From the NCBI GenBank assembly GCA_021299375.1, contig JAJTGR010000017.1, positions 62,001 through 126,000 on the forward strand: a DNA stretch of 64,000 bases, given 5' to 3'. The notes beneath the pieces were generated by a model. The model was not told where the DNA came from. It did not search any database and saw only the letters and a list, made by a program, of their open reading frames with translations. The stretch is from Gemmatimonadota bacterium. GTDB lineage: Bacteria; Gemmatimonadota; Gemmatimonadetes; Gemmatimonadales; Gemmatimonadaceae. Position 1 is the stretch's first letter. Every line of letters begins with the position of its first letter. The translations under genes were made by a program, and so were the position numbers. This document shows positions 54,217 to 61,807 of the stretch, piece after piece.

Positions 54217-57200
54217 GGGACGGGTACGCACCGGACATCGGCGCCTCCGACCTCGGGCACACGGACGCGGACGCCGCTCGACAGCGTGAGCGTCACGGTA
54301 CACGAGAGCTGGCGCGGGTGATCGGTACTGGCTTCGCGACCCCGCTCACGCAGGTCGATCCGATACGTGCCCGCGGGCGCCGGCCCGAGGGGAATGATGC
54401 CGTCGTCGAACACCTCGAGGGGCTGCGCTCGTGCGCCCTTGTGGTCGAGCGACAGGAGCGTGCCCGTCCAGGCGCCCGGCGGGGCCTCGGCCACGCCGCT
54501 CGCGGCGGGCACATAGGGAATGTTGACGCGTGTCTCGCCAAAGGGCACAAGCAAGGACCACTGCACCGGCACACTGGTGACGAGGGAGCGTCCGTCGGGG
54601 CTGTAGGTGAAGGGCAGCTCCGGACTCACCGGGATCGCGTCGAGCACCGGCAACCCGGTAGCCACGAACTGGCCAGCGGCATCGGTCCGGAACGTGGTCC
54701 GCCCAACGCGAATCACCAGATTGGCAAGCCGCGGCTCGGCGGGGCCGGGTTGGCCGTTGCCATCGAGATCTTCGAAGGCCACGCCGGCAATCGCGGACCG
54801 GAGCGCCACGAAGTCATTGCTGAGCCGCACGCCGCTCGTGCCGGGACGGACCGAGGCGGACCCGAGGAGTGTCGTCGTAGACTGGGCGACCCCGCGTACA
54901 CTGCCGAGGACCGATTGCACCAGCGTGGCAAAGGGGCCCTGCTGCTGGAACTGCACACGGACGCTTGCCCCCATGAAGGGGCGCCAGTCGGCGGCGGCCT
55001 GCACCTGCAACCCGGGGCCCATCGCCAGCGCGGCCTGTGCGCTGACAAGCTGGAGCCGCTGCTGCGTGTCCATCGCGCCGCTCAGCGTGGTGAGCGTACG
55101 GCGCAGCAGAGTGGGGCCCCGACGCCATTGCGGCACGGTGAGGCTCAGGGTGGCGGTGCCCCCGCGCTGGGGCACCGGATCGAAGGGGCCCCGCTGCTGA
55201 ATCCCGTCCCATATCGCCTGGAGCAGCATGCCATTCGTGCGGACCCCGACGGTGCCGGAAAGCCCGGCCGCGACGGAGTGCGAATAAAGAAGCTCACGCC
55301 ACTGCGAGCTGATCCAGAAGCGCCCGAGGTCGCGGGCGAACGGTCGGATCGTGACCTGCGCCTGTCGCTCCTGAACGGAGAACCGCGCCCGGGCGCCCAA
55401 CCAGAAGGGGGCGCGGGCGGAATCGATCACTTCCTGGCCAACCTCGAGACGCAGCCGGAGCGAGGGCTGGAATACGGCGCGCGCGCGCCACCAGCCCTCC
55501 CGGGCCGCCTCCCCGCGAACCTGAAGGGCGTTCACGGGCGAAGCCGCGACGGTGGCGTACGGTTCGCTACGGACGATGCCGTCGGGGAAGCGCAACTGGT
55601 AGCTGCCGGCGCGCACGGTGAGGCGGGTGCTGAGGCCGATGCGCAGGTCCGCGTTACCCATGAGCCCGCACGCCCCGACCCCCAGCCGGCACTCGCTCCC
55701 CAGCATGTCGAGCGACTGCGCGGTCAGGCCGTACTCCACCTGGCGCGCGGCGATGAGATCGGTTTCGAGACCGAAGAGGGCAGAACTGCGCCGCACCCCG
55801 TCGGCGGTGTAGATGGCGACTTCAATGGCGTTTTCCCCGAACATCACTGGTACCGGCAGCGACCAGTGCCCGGTGCTGTCGGCGGTCGCGATGCCGATGA
55901 CCTGGCCATTTCGCGAGATCTCGACTTCGGCGCCCGGCGGCGCCGACCCGCTGCGCACCACGGTGCCGATGTTCGCAGAGCGCAGGAACGGCGCATTCGT
56001 GAGCGAGACGCCATTGCCCGAGATGGGCAATGGTCCCGTGCTCGAGCCTGCCCCAAGGCGCAGCTGCCGCAGCCAGGGATTCTTCGGGTTGCCGCCGAGC
56101 CAGCTCGTCATGGCATCGAGCCGACGGTGGCCGGTGAGTCGTGAGGAGATGATCTGGGTGGAGAGGCCACCGCCGAGGACGGTCGTACCGAGCGTCGACA
56201 CGGCCATGTGATCGCCGGTGGTGTTGTCGACGGCCGCATTGTAGGTCAGGGTCAGTCCCGACGGCAGCCAGCCTCCGCGCTGCAGACGGCTGGCGGGGGA
56301 CCACGTGAGCAGCTCGGCAAGCCCGTCGCTCTCCACCTGTCGGCGCGGCCGACTCGCCGTGAGGCGCGGAAGCAACTCACGAGGCGTATCGACCACGAGC
56401 GTCGAGGTGGGCTCGTCGACGCGCGCCGAAATCCCCATCAGCGCGGGGAGGTGGACCGGATCGACGTACCAATCGCCCCCTTCCCACTGGAGCGCCTGTG
56501 CACCGAGCTCCACCTGTTCGGTGACGCGGCTGCCAACCCGTCGGGTGGCCGTGCCGGTGCGGGGGTCGACGGTCACCACGAGGAGCTGCTGTCCTCGCGA
56601 GGTGATGTGCAGGGCGCGCGGGCCCAGGCTGTCGACGGCGATGCCCAGGAGGCGAGCCACTCCGCGCAGCGGGACGCGCGAATGTCCGAGGGAAGGTCCC
56701 TCGAGCGTCAGGATGGTTCCGACCTCCACGCCGGCGACCGCGACCGCCAGGACGCCCACATCCGGATCGCGTCGCAGGGTGTCGGTCCCTGTGCGTAACG
56801 GATCGACGAGCCCGATCGATCGCGTGGCGGTGATGGTGTCTGCGGCCGTGGGTGTGCGGGGGCCCCGTGAGACCGTGCCGGTCTGGTCGCGGGGCAGAAC
56901 GCCGAGCGTGTCGGCCGGGATCTCCACTCCCTCCGGCTCCTCGAGGTCGTCGGGCTTCTCGGGCGCCTCAGGTGCCTCAAGTGACGCATCGTGCGGGGGC
57001 TGCCACGAGGTGAGGGCGCCCCACGGGGCGGCGGGGGCGGCGTCGAGTCGCTCCCCAGGAGCTGTCGGAGGATTGCCGGATCCGTCTGGTGGCGAGGTAA
57101 GCGGAGCCGTGACGGTGACCGGCGTGAAGGGCAGGACAAAACCCTCGGGAAGATCCGGCCGGCGTGACGTGACGGTCACCCGCACCTGTTGTACGCGCGC

Positions 57201-58040
57201 GAGGACAGCGGCGGGGACCGGCAGGCTCACGCGGGGGGTCAATGCGTGGTAGACGGCCAGCTGGCGGGTTTCCGAGGCGAGCACAGTGCCGTTCGCGTCG
57301 AGCGCATCGAGTTGGAGAGCGCCCACGGCCGCCCCGTTCCCCGTGCGATCGAAGCGGAGGGAAAGCTCGACCCCACTGGGACTGCGCACCGCCGACGTGA
57401 TCGCCGCCGTGAGCCCCGTTCGCACCGGCCCCTTGCGGAAGTACACGGGGATGACGGTCTGCACCTGCAGGCTGATCTCGCCAGCGACCCCAGGGTTAGT
57501 AGTAGTGCCGGTCGTGGGCCGCTCGTCGCGTCGGCTCGTGATGGACATGCGCGCCCAGTATTCACCATCGGCCAGCGCCGCCCGGGACAGCGCCACGATG
57601 CGCACGATCTGCGTAGCGCCGGGCGCGAGGCGGAAGCGGACGGGGGAGAAACGAATCAGGGGAACGGCCGAGTTGGCGGGGGCGACGGAGTCGTCGAGTA
57701 TCCGCACGGTCGTCGCGCCGGTGCTGCTGTCGGTCACGAGGTCCCCGTATCGCAGCCCGATCCGCACGTCGAGCGGGACCTCATTCTGATTGAGAACCGT
57801 TATGGCGCCACTGGGGGTACGATCGGTGACGTGGATGACCTGGGGGGCGACGCTTGTGGCCTGCGCCAGCAGGGGCGCTGGCGCGAGGAGCAGGGTGGCC
57901 GCCACCCACGTCGCCAGTCCGCGACGGGCGCGCGTCAGGAGTCTCCGCGCCCCGCGAAGGGGCGTGCGGGCCACGCGGTGGGAGGAGGCCAGTCCCGAAT
58001 TGCACATAGTCGTCCGATTGACGCACGACCAGCGCGACAC
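54213..58040 (-). CDS. Chaperone-usher fusion protein
   Basis: A 1275-residue exported protein joining two components normally encoded separately. Signal peptide ends near residue 60 (LLLAPAPLLAQ). Residues about 63-310 resemble a PapD-type pilus chaperone: IHVTDRTPSGAITVLNQNEV, the strand RFSPVRFRLAPGATQIVRIV and DGEYWARMSI, then a second beta domain. A Pro/Glu/Asp-rich linker (about 311-425) leads to an N-terminal usher/periplasmic region (425-560) and a beta-barrel (about 575-1070) interrupted by a usher-middle-like sandwich (GNGVSLTNAPFLRSANIG, PPGAEVEISRNGQVIG, FGENAIEVAIYTADG). A DLDGNGQPGPAEPRL module and a basic C-terminal domain follow. Alternative start ATG 58007. First gene of a three-gene operon with pilin-like and adhesin genes. 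Confidence 0.8.
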   Translation of the reverse strand: MSRWSCVNRTTMCNSGLASSHRVARTPLRGARRLLTRARRGLATWVAATLLLAPAPLLAQATSVAPQVIHVTDRTPSGAITVLNQNEVPLDVRIGLRYGDLVTDSSTGATTVRILDDSVAPANSAVPLIRFSPVRFRLAPGATQIVRIVALSRAALADGEYWARMSITSRRDERPTTGTTTNPGVAGEISLQVQTVIPVYFRKGPVRTGLTAAITSAVRSPSGVELSLRFDRTGNGAAVGALQLDALDANGTVLASETRQLAVYHALTPRVSLPVPAAVLARVQQVRVTVTSRRPDLPEGFVLPFTPVTVTAPLTSPPDGSGNPPTAPGERLDAAPAAPWGALTSWQPPHDASLEAPEAPEKPDDLEEPEGVEIPADTLGVLPRDQTGTVSRGPRTPTAADTITATRSIGLVDPLRTGTDTLRRDPDVGVLAVAVAGVEVGTILTLEGPSLGHSRVPLRGVARLLGIAVDSLGPRALHITSRGQQLLVVTVDPRTGTATRRVGSRVTEQVELGAQALQWEGGDWYVDPVHLPALMGISARVDEPTSTLVVDTPRELLPRLTASRPRRQVESDGLAELLTWSPASRLQRGGWLPSGLTLTYNAAVDNTTGDHMAVSTLGTTVLGGGLSTQIISSRLTGHRRLDAMTSWLGGNPKNPWLRQLRLGAGSSTGPLPISGNGVSLTNAPFLRSANIGTVVRSGSAPPGAEVEISRNGQVIGIATADSTGHWSLPVPVMFGENAIEVAIYTADGVRRSSALFGLETDLIAARQVEYGLTAQSLDMLGSECRLGVGACGLMGNADLRIGLSTRLTVRAGSYQLRFPDGIVRSEPYATVAASPVNALQVRGEAAREGWWRARAVFQPSLRLRLEVGQEVIDSARAPFWLGARARFSVQERQAQVTIRPFARDLGRFWISSQWRELLYSHSVAAGLSGTVGVRTNGMLLQAIWDGIQQRGPFDPVPQRGGTATLSLTVPQWRRGPTLLRRTLTTLSGAMDTQQRLQLVSAQAALAMGPGLQVQAAADWRPFMGASVRVQFQQQGPFATLVQSVLGSVRGVAQSTTTLLGSASVRPGTSGVRLSNDFVALRSAIAGVAFEDLDGNGQPGPAEPRLANLVIRVGRTTFRTDAAGQFVATGLPVLDAIPVSPELPFTYSPDGRSLVTSVPVQWSLLVPFGETRVNIPYVPAASGVAEAPPGAWTGTLLSLDHKGARAQPLEVFDDGIIPLGPAPAGTYRIDLRERGREASTDHPRQLSCTVTLTLSSGVRVRVPEVGGADVRCVPVP

Positions 58041-58305
58041 GTAACGGCCCTGCCGGTGACGAAATGTTCCGGCCGTGCGCCCGGTGCGCGAACTGCGCCA
58101 GCGCGCGCTCAGGCCCGCTTCAGTTTGGGTGGGAGGCGACGATACTGACGGTCGAACGGGGGAGCGGTATCCGCGACGCTGTCACGCGGCTGGCATCATC
58201 CCTCACGGCAAACAAACGCTGGCCACACGCGTGATGACGGACCTGTCACGTCGTGCGTCTTCAGTGTACGAACGACGCTGTTCGGCCCCTCAATCTGGAC
58301 TTCCC
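58041..58305. promoter_or_regulatory. Divergent control region of the chaperone-usher locus
   Basis: The 265 nt between the minus-strand chaperone-usher gene and the plus-strand subunit gene must hold both promoters. On the plus strand a weak CTGTCA (58250-58255), 18 nt, TACGAA pair is visible; no strong -35/-10 pair stands out on either strand, which would fit a regulated or activator-dependent locus. Confidence 0.35.
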
Positions 58306-58857
58306 ATGCAACCGATCACACTCCGACATGCCGCGCTGGCGGCGCTCCTCCTGGGCGCGGCTCCGCTCGCAGCACAGGCCGGCCCCGTCCAGACCGTCAA
58401 TGTCCCCGTGAGTGCCCGGGTATTCACGCCCCTCACGGTGACCAGCACCGACAACCTGCGGTTCGGTACCCTATACGCCCCTTCGACCACGCCGAAGGCG
58501 GTCGACTTCATCGACAACGCCGCCAGCGGTGGCCGGGCCCGGGTGACCATCGCCGGCGAGGGGGGCGCCGCACTGAACGTGGTGCTGACCGTCCCGAGCG
58601 AACTGACGAGCGGCGGGAACAGCCTGTCCGTCGGCAGCTTCGCCCTCCGTTGGAATACCAACGATGCGGACGGGGCGGGCACCGACGTCAACCTGACCGC
58701 TGGCAGTAACACCATCTCGCTCACGATGCCGGGATCGAACGCGACAACCCAGAACATGTACCTGCGCTTCCGCGCGACCGCCTCGCCGACCGCGAACCAG
58801 GCGGCGGGGAGCTACACCGGTCAGATCGGTGTGAGCGTGAATTACACGGGCGCGTAA
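58306..58857 (+). CDS. One-domain DUF4402/pilin-like subunit
   Basis: A 183-residue exported protein. Signal peptide MQPITLRHAALAALLLGAAP ends at AAQA; the mature N-terminus GPVQTVNVPVSARVFTPLTV is an alternating hydrophobic strand of the sort used in donor-strand exchange. The body contains LRFGTLYAPST and RARVTIAGEGGAALNVVLTV and it ends SYTGQIGVSVNYTGA, matching the two-domain protein on the other strand. ATG 58306 is the only start that gives an intact signal peptide. Probably the major subunit of the fibre assembled by the fusion usher. A strong hairpin follows at 58898. Confidence 0.85.
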   Translation: MQPITLRHAALAALLLGAAPLAAQAGPVQTVNVPVSARVFTPLTVTSTDNLRFGTLYAPSTTPKAVDFIDNAASGGRARVTIAGEGGAALNVVLTVPSELTSGGNSLSVGSFALRWNTNDADGAGTDVNLTAGSNTISLTMPGSNATTQNMYLRFRATASPTANQAAGSYTGQIGVSVNYTGA

Positions 58858-58897
58858 GGCGCATCCGCCCGCCACGGGGGCAGTACACGGGCCACAG

Positions 58898-58929
58898 GGG
58901 GCCGACGTCCGCACGCGGACGTCGGCCCC
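58898..58929 (+). terminator. Terminator hairpin after the pilin-like gene
   Basis: A 15-bp perfect inverted repeat, GGGGCCGACGTCCGC and GCGGACGTCGGCCCC, with a 2-nt spacer (effective loop 4-6). No T tract follows, but its stability makes it the likely end of the subunit transcript and isolates the mreB operon. Confidence 0.65.
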
Positions 58930-58977
58930 GCGCCGTTGGGGGAGCGCGGGAAGCGTAGGTCACGGATTCACAACAGC

Positions 58978-59006
58978 TTGTCTGCTCTCGTCGAGACCGA
59001 TACCTT
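58978..59006 (+). promoter_or_regulatory. Promoter of the mreBCD-mrdA-rodA operon
   Basis: TTGTCT (58978-58983), 17-nt spacer, TACCTT (59001-59006). The predicted start, near 59013, leaves a ~64-nt leader to mreB. Confidence 0.6.
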
Positions 59007-59076
59007 ACGCCCTCGTCGCACGACCGGCCCTCATCAGGCGAGCGCCCCGCCGCTCTCGCCGAATCGATCCCCTTGG

Positions 59077-60114
59077 ATGTTCTGGCCCTTCAGCAAGTCG
59101 AATTCGTTCTTCCCGGCCAACGCCATCGCCGTTGACCTCGGCACGGCCAATACGCTGATCTACGTGAAGGGGGAGGGGATCGTGCTGAACGAACCCTCGG
59201 TCGTCGCGCTCGACCGCGAGACCAAGAAGATCAAGGGCGTCGGCCTCGAGGCCAAGCGCATGCTCGGGCGCACCCCCGACGGCATCATGGCCGTGCGTCC
59301 CATGAAGGACGGCGTGATCGCCGACTTCGACGTGACCGAGAAGATGCTCCGGTACTTCCTCACGCTGGTGATCGACAAGCACGTCTTCAAAGTGAAGCCG
59401 CGCGTGATCGTGTGTGTCCCGAGTGGCATCACGGAAGTGGAGAAGCGCGCCGTGCGCGACTCGGCGTTGGGCGCCGGCGCGAAGGAGGTGTTCATGGTGA
59501 CCGAGCCGATGGCGGCCGCGATCGGGGTGGGGCTCCCGGTGGAAAGCCCCACGGGCAACATGGTGATCGACATCGGCGGTGGCACCACGGAGATTGCGGT
59601 CATCGCGCTCTCGGGCATCGTGAGCGACACGAGCATCCGCACCGGCGGCGACGAACTGGACATCAGCATCGTGCAGTTCATGCGCAAGAACTACAATCTG
59701 CTGATCGGCGAGCCCACTGCCGAGCAGATCAAGATCCAGATCGGCTCCGCCTATCCGGTGGGTGAGGAGCGCGAGATGGAAGTGAAGGGTCGCGATCTCG
59801 TCTCGGGCATTCCGAAAACGGTGCGCGTCCACTCGAGCGAGATTCGCGAAGCGGTCCAGGAGCCGATCCAACAGATCGTCGATGCGGTCCGTCGCGCGCT
59901 CGAGATTACGCCGCCCGAGCTGGCCTCCGACATCGTGGATCGGGGGATCGTCATGACCGGGGGCGGGGCGCTCATTCGGGGGCTCGACGTGCTCCTCAGT
60001 CAGGAGACCGGCCTGCCCATTCACGTCGACGAGGATCCGCTGACATGCGTGGTGCGCGGCACCGGCAAGATTCTCGACGACGAAGAGAAGTACTGGTCGG
60101 TTCTCACCACCTGA
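59077..60114 (+). CDS. mreB: Rod-shape determining protein MreB
   Basis: Bacterial actin homologue that orients the elongation machinery; 345 residues. [17 protein letters not shown] (phosphate 1), [16 protein letters not shown]-like segment (written [15 protein letters not shown]), [17 protein letters not shown] (phosphate 2) and [13 protein letters not shown] (adenosine loop) are intact. The N-terminal [13 protein letters not shown] contains an amphipathic/hydrophobic anchor. ATG 59077 follows the predicted promoter; an upstream open frame to 58936 would start before the promoter. Heads the operon. Confidence 0.97.
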   Translation: MFWPFSKSNSFFPANAIAVDLGTANTLIYVKGEGIVLNEPSVVALDRETKKIKGVGLEAKRMLGRTPDGIMAVRPMKDGVIADFDVTEKMLRYFLTLVIDKHVFKVKPRVIVCVPSGITEVEKRAVRDSALGAGAKEVFMVTEPMAAAIGVGLPVESPTGNMVIDIGGGTTEIAVIALSGIVSDTSIRTGGDELDISIVQFMRKNYNLLIGEPTAEQIKIQIGSAYPVGEEREMEVKGRDLVSGIPKTVRVHSSEIREAVQEPIQQIVDAVRRALEITPPELASDIVDRGIVMTGGGALIRGLDVLLSQETGLPIHVDEDPLTCVVRGTGKILDDEEKYWSVLTT

Positions 60115-60130
60115 CGGCAGTCTGAGGCGC

Positions 60131-61234
60131 GTGGCACGCAACGTTCGTGCGGACGGGCGACTCGACACCGGCCTCGTGCTGGTGTGTCTCGTGCTGTCGC
60201 TGCTGGCGCTGGTCTCGCCACGCAAGACGCGGGATGATGTGGCGGGTTTGCTGCGTACTCGCATACTTGCACCGCTGGTGGCGCTGGAAGGTCGCGCGGC
60301 CGCCGTCCGAGCGGCGGTGCGGACCCGGTCGGTGGTGCTCACCATGCGCGGCCGCTCGTTGACCGACACGCTCAGCCTGCGCGCGATCGCCGACGAAAAC
60401 ACAACCCTTCGCGGGCTGCTCGGCCTGTCGAGCCGGTTGCAGGATGGTTTCGTAGTGGCCGAGATACTGCCCGTGCGGCCCGGGAGCGAGTTCGAGATCA
60501 CGCTGAACGCGGGAAGCGCGGTAGGGGTGCAGGCATTCCTGCCGGTGGTAAACGGCGCTGGCCTGGTGGGTATGGTGGAGCGCGTCGATGCACAGACGAG
60601 TAGCGCCATCACGTGGGCGCATCCGGACTTTCGGGTGAGCGCGATGAGCGTCGATCAGGACGCGTTCGGCATCGTACAGCCGCACCTCGCCGCCGACGCC
60701 GAACGATGGCTGCTGGAGATGCGCGGCGTCCCCTTCCGCGCCACGCTCGATTCCGGTGCCCTGATCGTCAGCTCAGGGCTCGGCGCCACGTATCCACGCG
60801 GGATCCCGGTCGGTACCGTGATCGGCGAGCTGAGCACGCCGGAAAAGTGGGCCCGCACGTACCTGCTCAAGCCCGCCGTGCTGCCGGACGACATCGGACC
60901 GGTGCTGGTACTCCTGCCGGCGCGTGCGACGCTGGGAGTGAATGGCGTCTGGACGAGTGTGAGCGCGGCGGACAGCGCGGCCCGGGCCGTGGCGGCGGCT
61001 GGGGACTCGCTTGCGCGTCGGGCGGCGTTCGATGAACTGGCCGCTCGGCGTGCCGTGTTCGACTCGCTCGGGGCGGACAGCCTGCGTCGCATTGACACCG
61101 TGGGGGGGCCGTCGCCGGCGCGACCGGTGGCCAACCCTCGACAGCGCCTCGACAGCGTGACACGCCGGGACTCTGTCCGTGGGCCGGCCACGCCGGCCCG
61201 GTCCGTGCCTCCGCCGGCGGAGGGACGGTGGTAG
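60131..61234 (+). CDS. mreC: Rod-shape determining protein MreC
   Basis: Bitopic membrane protein that activates PBP2-RodA; 367 residues. One membrane helix near residues 14-30 (GLVLVCLVLSLLALVS), a coiled coil (about 50-95), then two beta-barrel domains with VLPVRPGSEFEITLN-type strands (EILPVRPGSEFEITLNAG) and GLGATYPRGIPVGTVIGE, a family hallmark. The C-terminal ~90 residues are Ala/Arg/Ser-rich and low complexity, longer than usual. GTG 60131 is 16 nt after mreB; the stop overlaps mreD by 7 nt. Confidence 0.95.
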   Translation: MARNVRADGRLDTGLVLVCLVLSLLALVSPRKTRDDVAGLLRTRILAPLVALEGRAAAVRAAVRTRSVVLTMRGRSLTDTLSLRAIADENTTLRGLLGLSSRLQDGFVVAEILPVRPGSEFEITLNAGSAVGVQAFLPVVNGAGLVGMVERVDAQTSSAITWAHPDFRVSAMSVDQDAFGIVQPHLAADAERWLLEMRGVPFRATLDSGALIVSSGLGATYPRGIPVGTVIGELSTPEKWARTYLLKPAVLPDDIGPVLVLLPARATLGVNGVWTSVSAADSAARAVAAAGDSLARRAAFDELAARRAVFDSLGADSLRRIDTVGGPSPARPVANPRQRLDSVTRRDSVRGPATPARSVPPPAEGRW

Positions 61235-61743
61235 CGCGCCCCCCAGCCCCGACTCCGGGATTCGGCAGTGCGGTGCGCGCATGGCTGGGGTTCCTGCTGC
61301 TGATAGTCGCCCAGTTCGGCGTCCGGCCGCTGATCACCGGACGCGCGACCGTGGACTTCGCGGTGGTCGCGGTGCTGTTCGCCGCGGTGCGCATGCGGCC
61401 CGGGTTCGCGGCCCTCACCGGCTTTCTTGTGGGCGTGGCGCTCGACAGCCTGGCGCCGTCGCAACTCGGGAGCACGGCATTGGTGATGACGGCCATCGCG
61501 TATGGCGCGTCGTGGCTCAAAGCCGTGTTCTTCGCCGATCATGTGGCGCTGACTGCGCTGTTCATTTTTGGGGGCAAGTGGCTGTTCGACATCGCGACCA
61601 CGTTGCTCACGGGAGGATCGGCCGGCACCTCGCTGGTGGCGGCGTTGCTGATCTGGGCGCCGTTGTCGGCAGCCCTCACGGCGGCGGTGGCGGCTGTCCT
61701 GTTGCTGCTCTTCCGTCCGTTGTACCACCCGCAGTCACTCTAG
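61228..61743 (+). CDS. mreD: Rod-shape determining protein MreD
   Basis: Integral membrane protein of the elongasome; 171 residues with about five helices (AWLGFLLLIVAQFGV, VDFAVVAVLFAAV, FAALTGFLVGVALDSLAPSQ, ALTALFIFGGKWLF, LTAAVAAVLLLLFRP). The GFLVGVALDSLAP segment resembles the conserved G-x2-x-G-x2-x-D motif of MreD. Identification rests on topology and position between mreC and mrdA. GTG 61228 overlaps the mreC stop. Confidence 0.9.
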   Translation: MVARPPAPTPGFGSAVRAWLGFLLLIVAQFGVRPLITGRATVDFAVVAVLFAAVRMRPGFAALTGFLVGVALDSLAPSQLGSTALVMTAIAYGASWLKAVFFADHVALTALFIFGGKWLFDIATTLLTGGSAGTSLVAALLIWAPLSAALTAAVAAVLLLLFRPLYHPQSL

Positions 61744-61807
61744 GGGGCGATCGATGCAGCGCGGACCATGGTCGATCGCGGGCGAGGATTGATCCCGGCA
61801 TGGCTCG

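Noticed and set aside
50044-56144. Plus-strand open frames of 815 and 608 codons across the adhesin and usher genes
   Set aside because: Gly/Arg/Ala-rich complements of the minus-strand genes, without signal peptides, ribosome sites or recognisable motifs.
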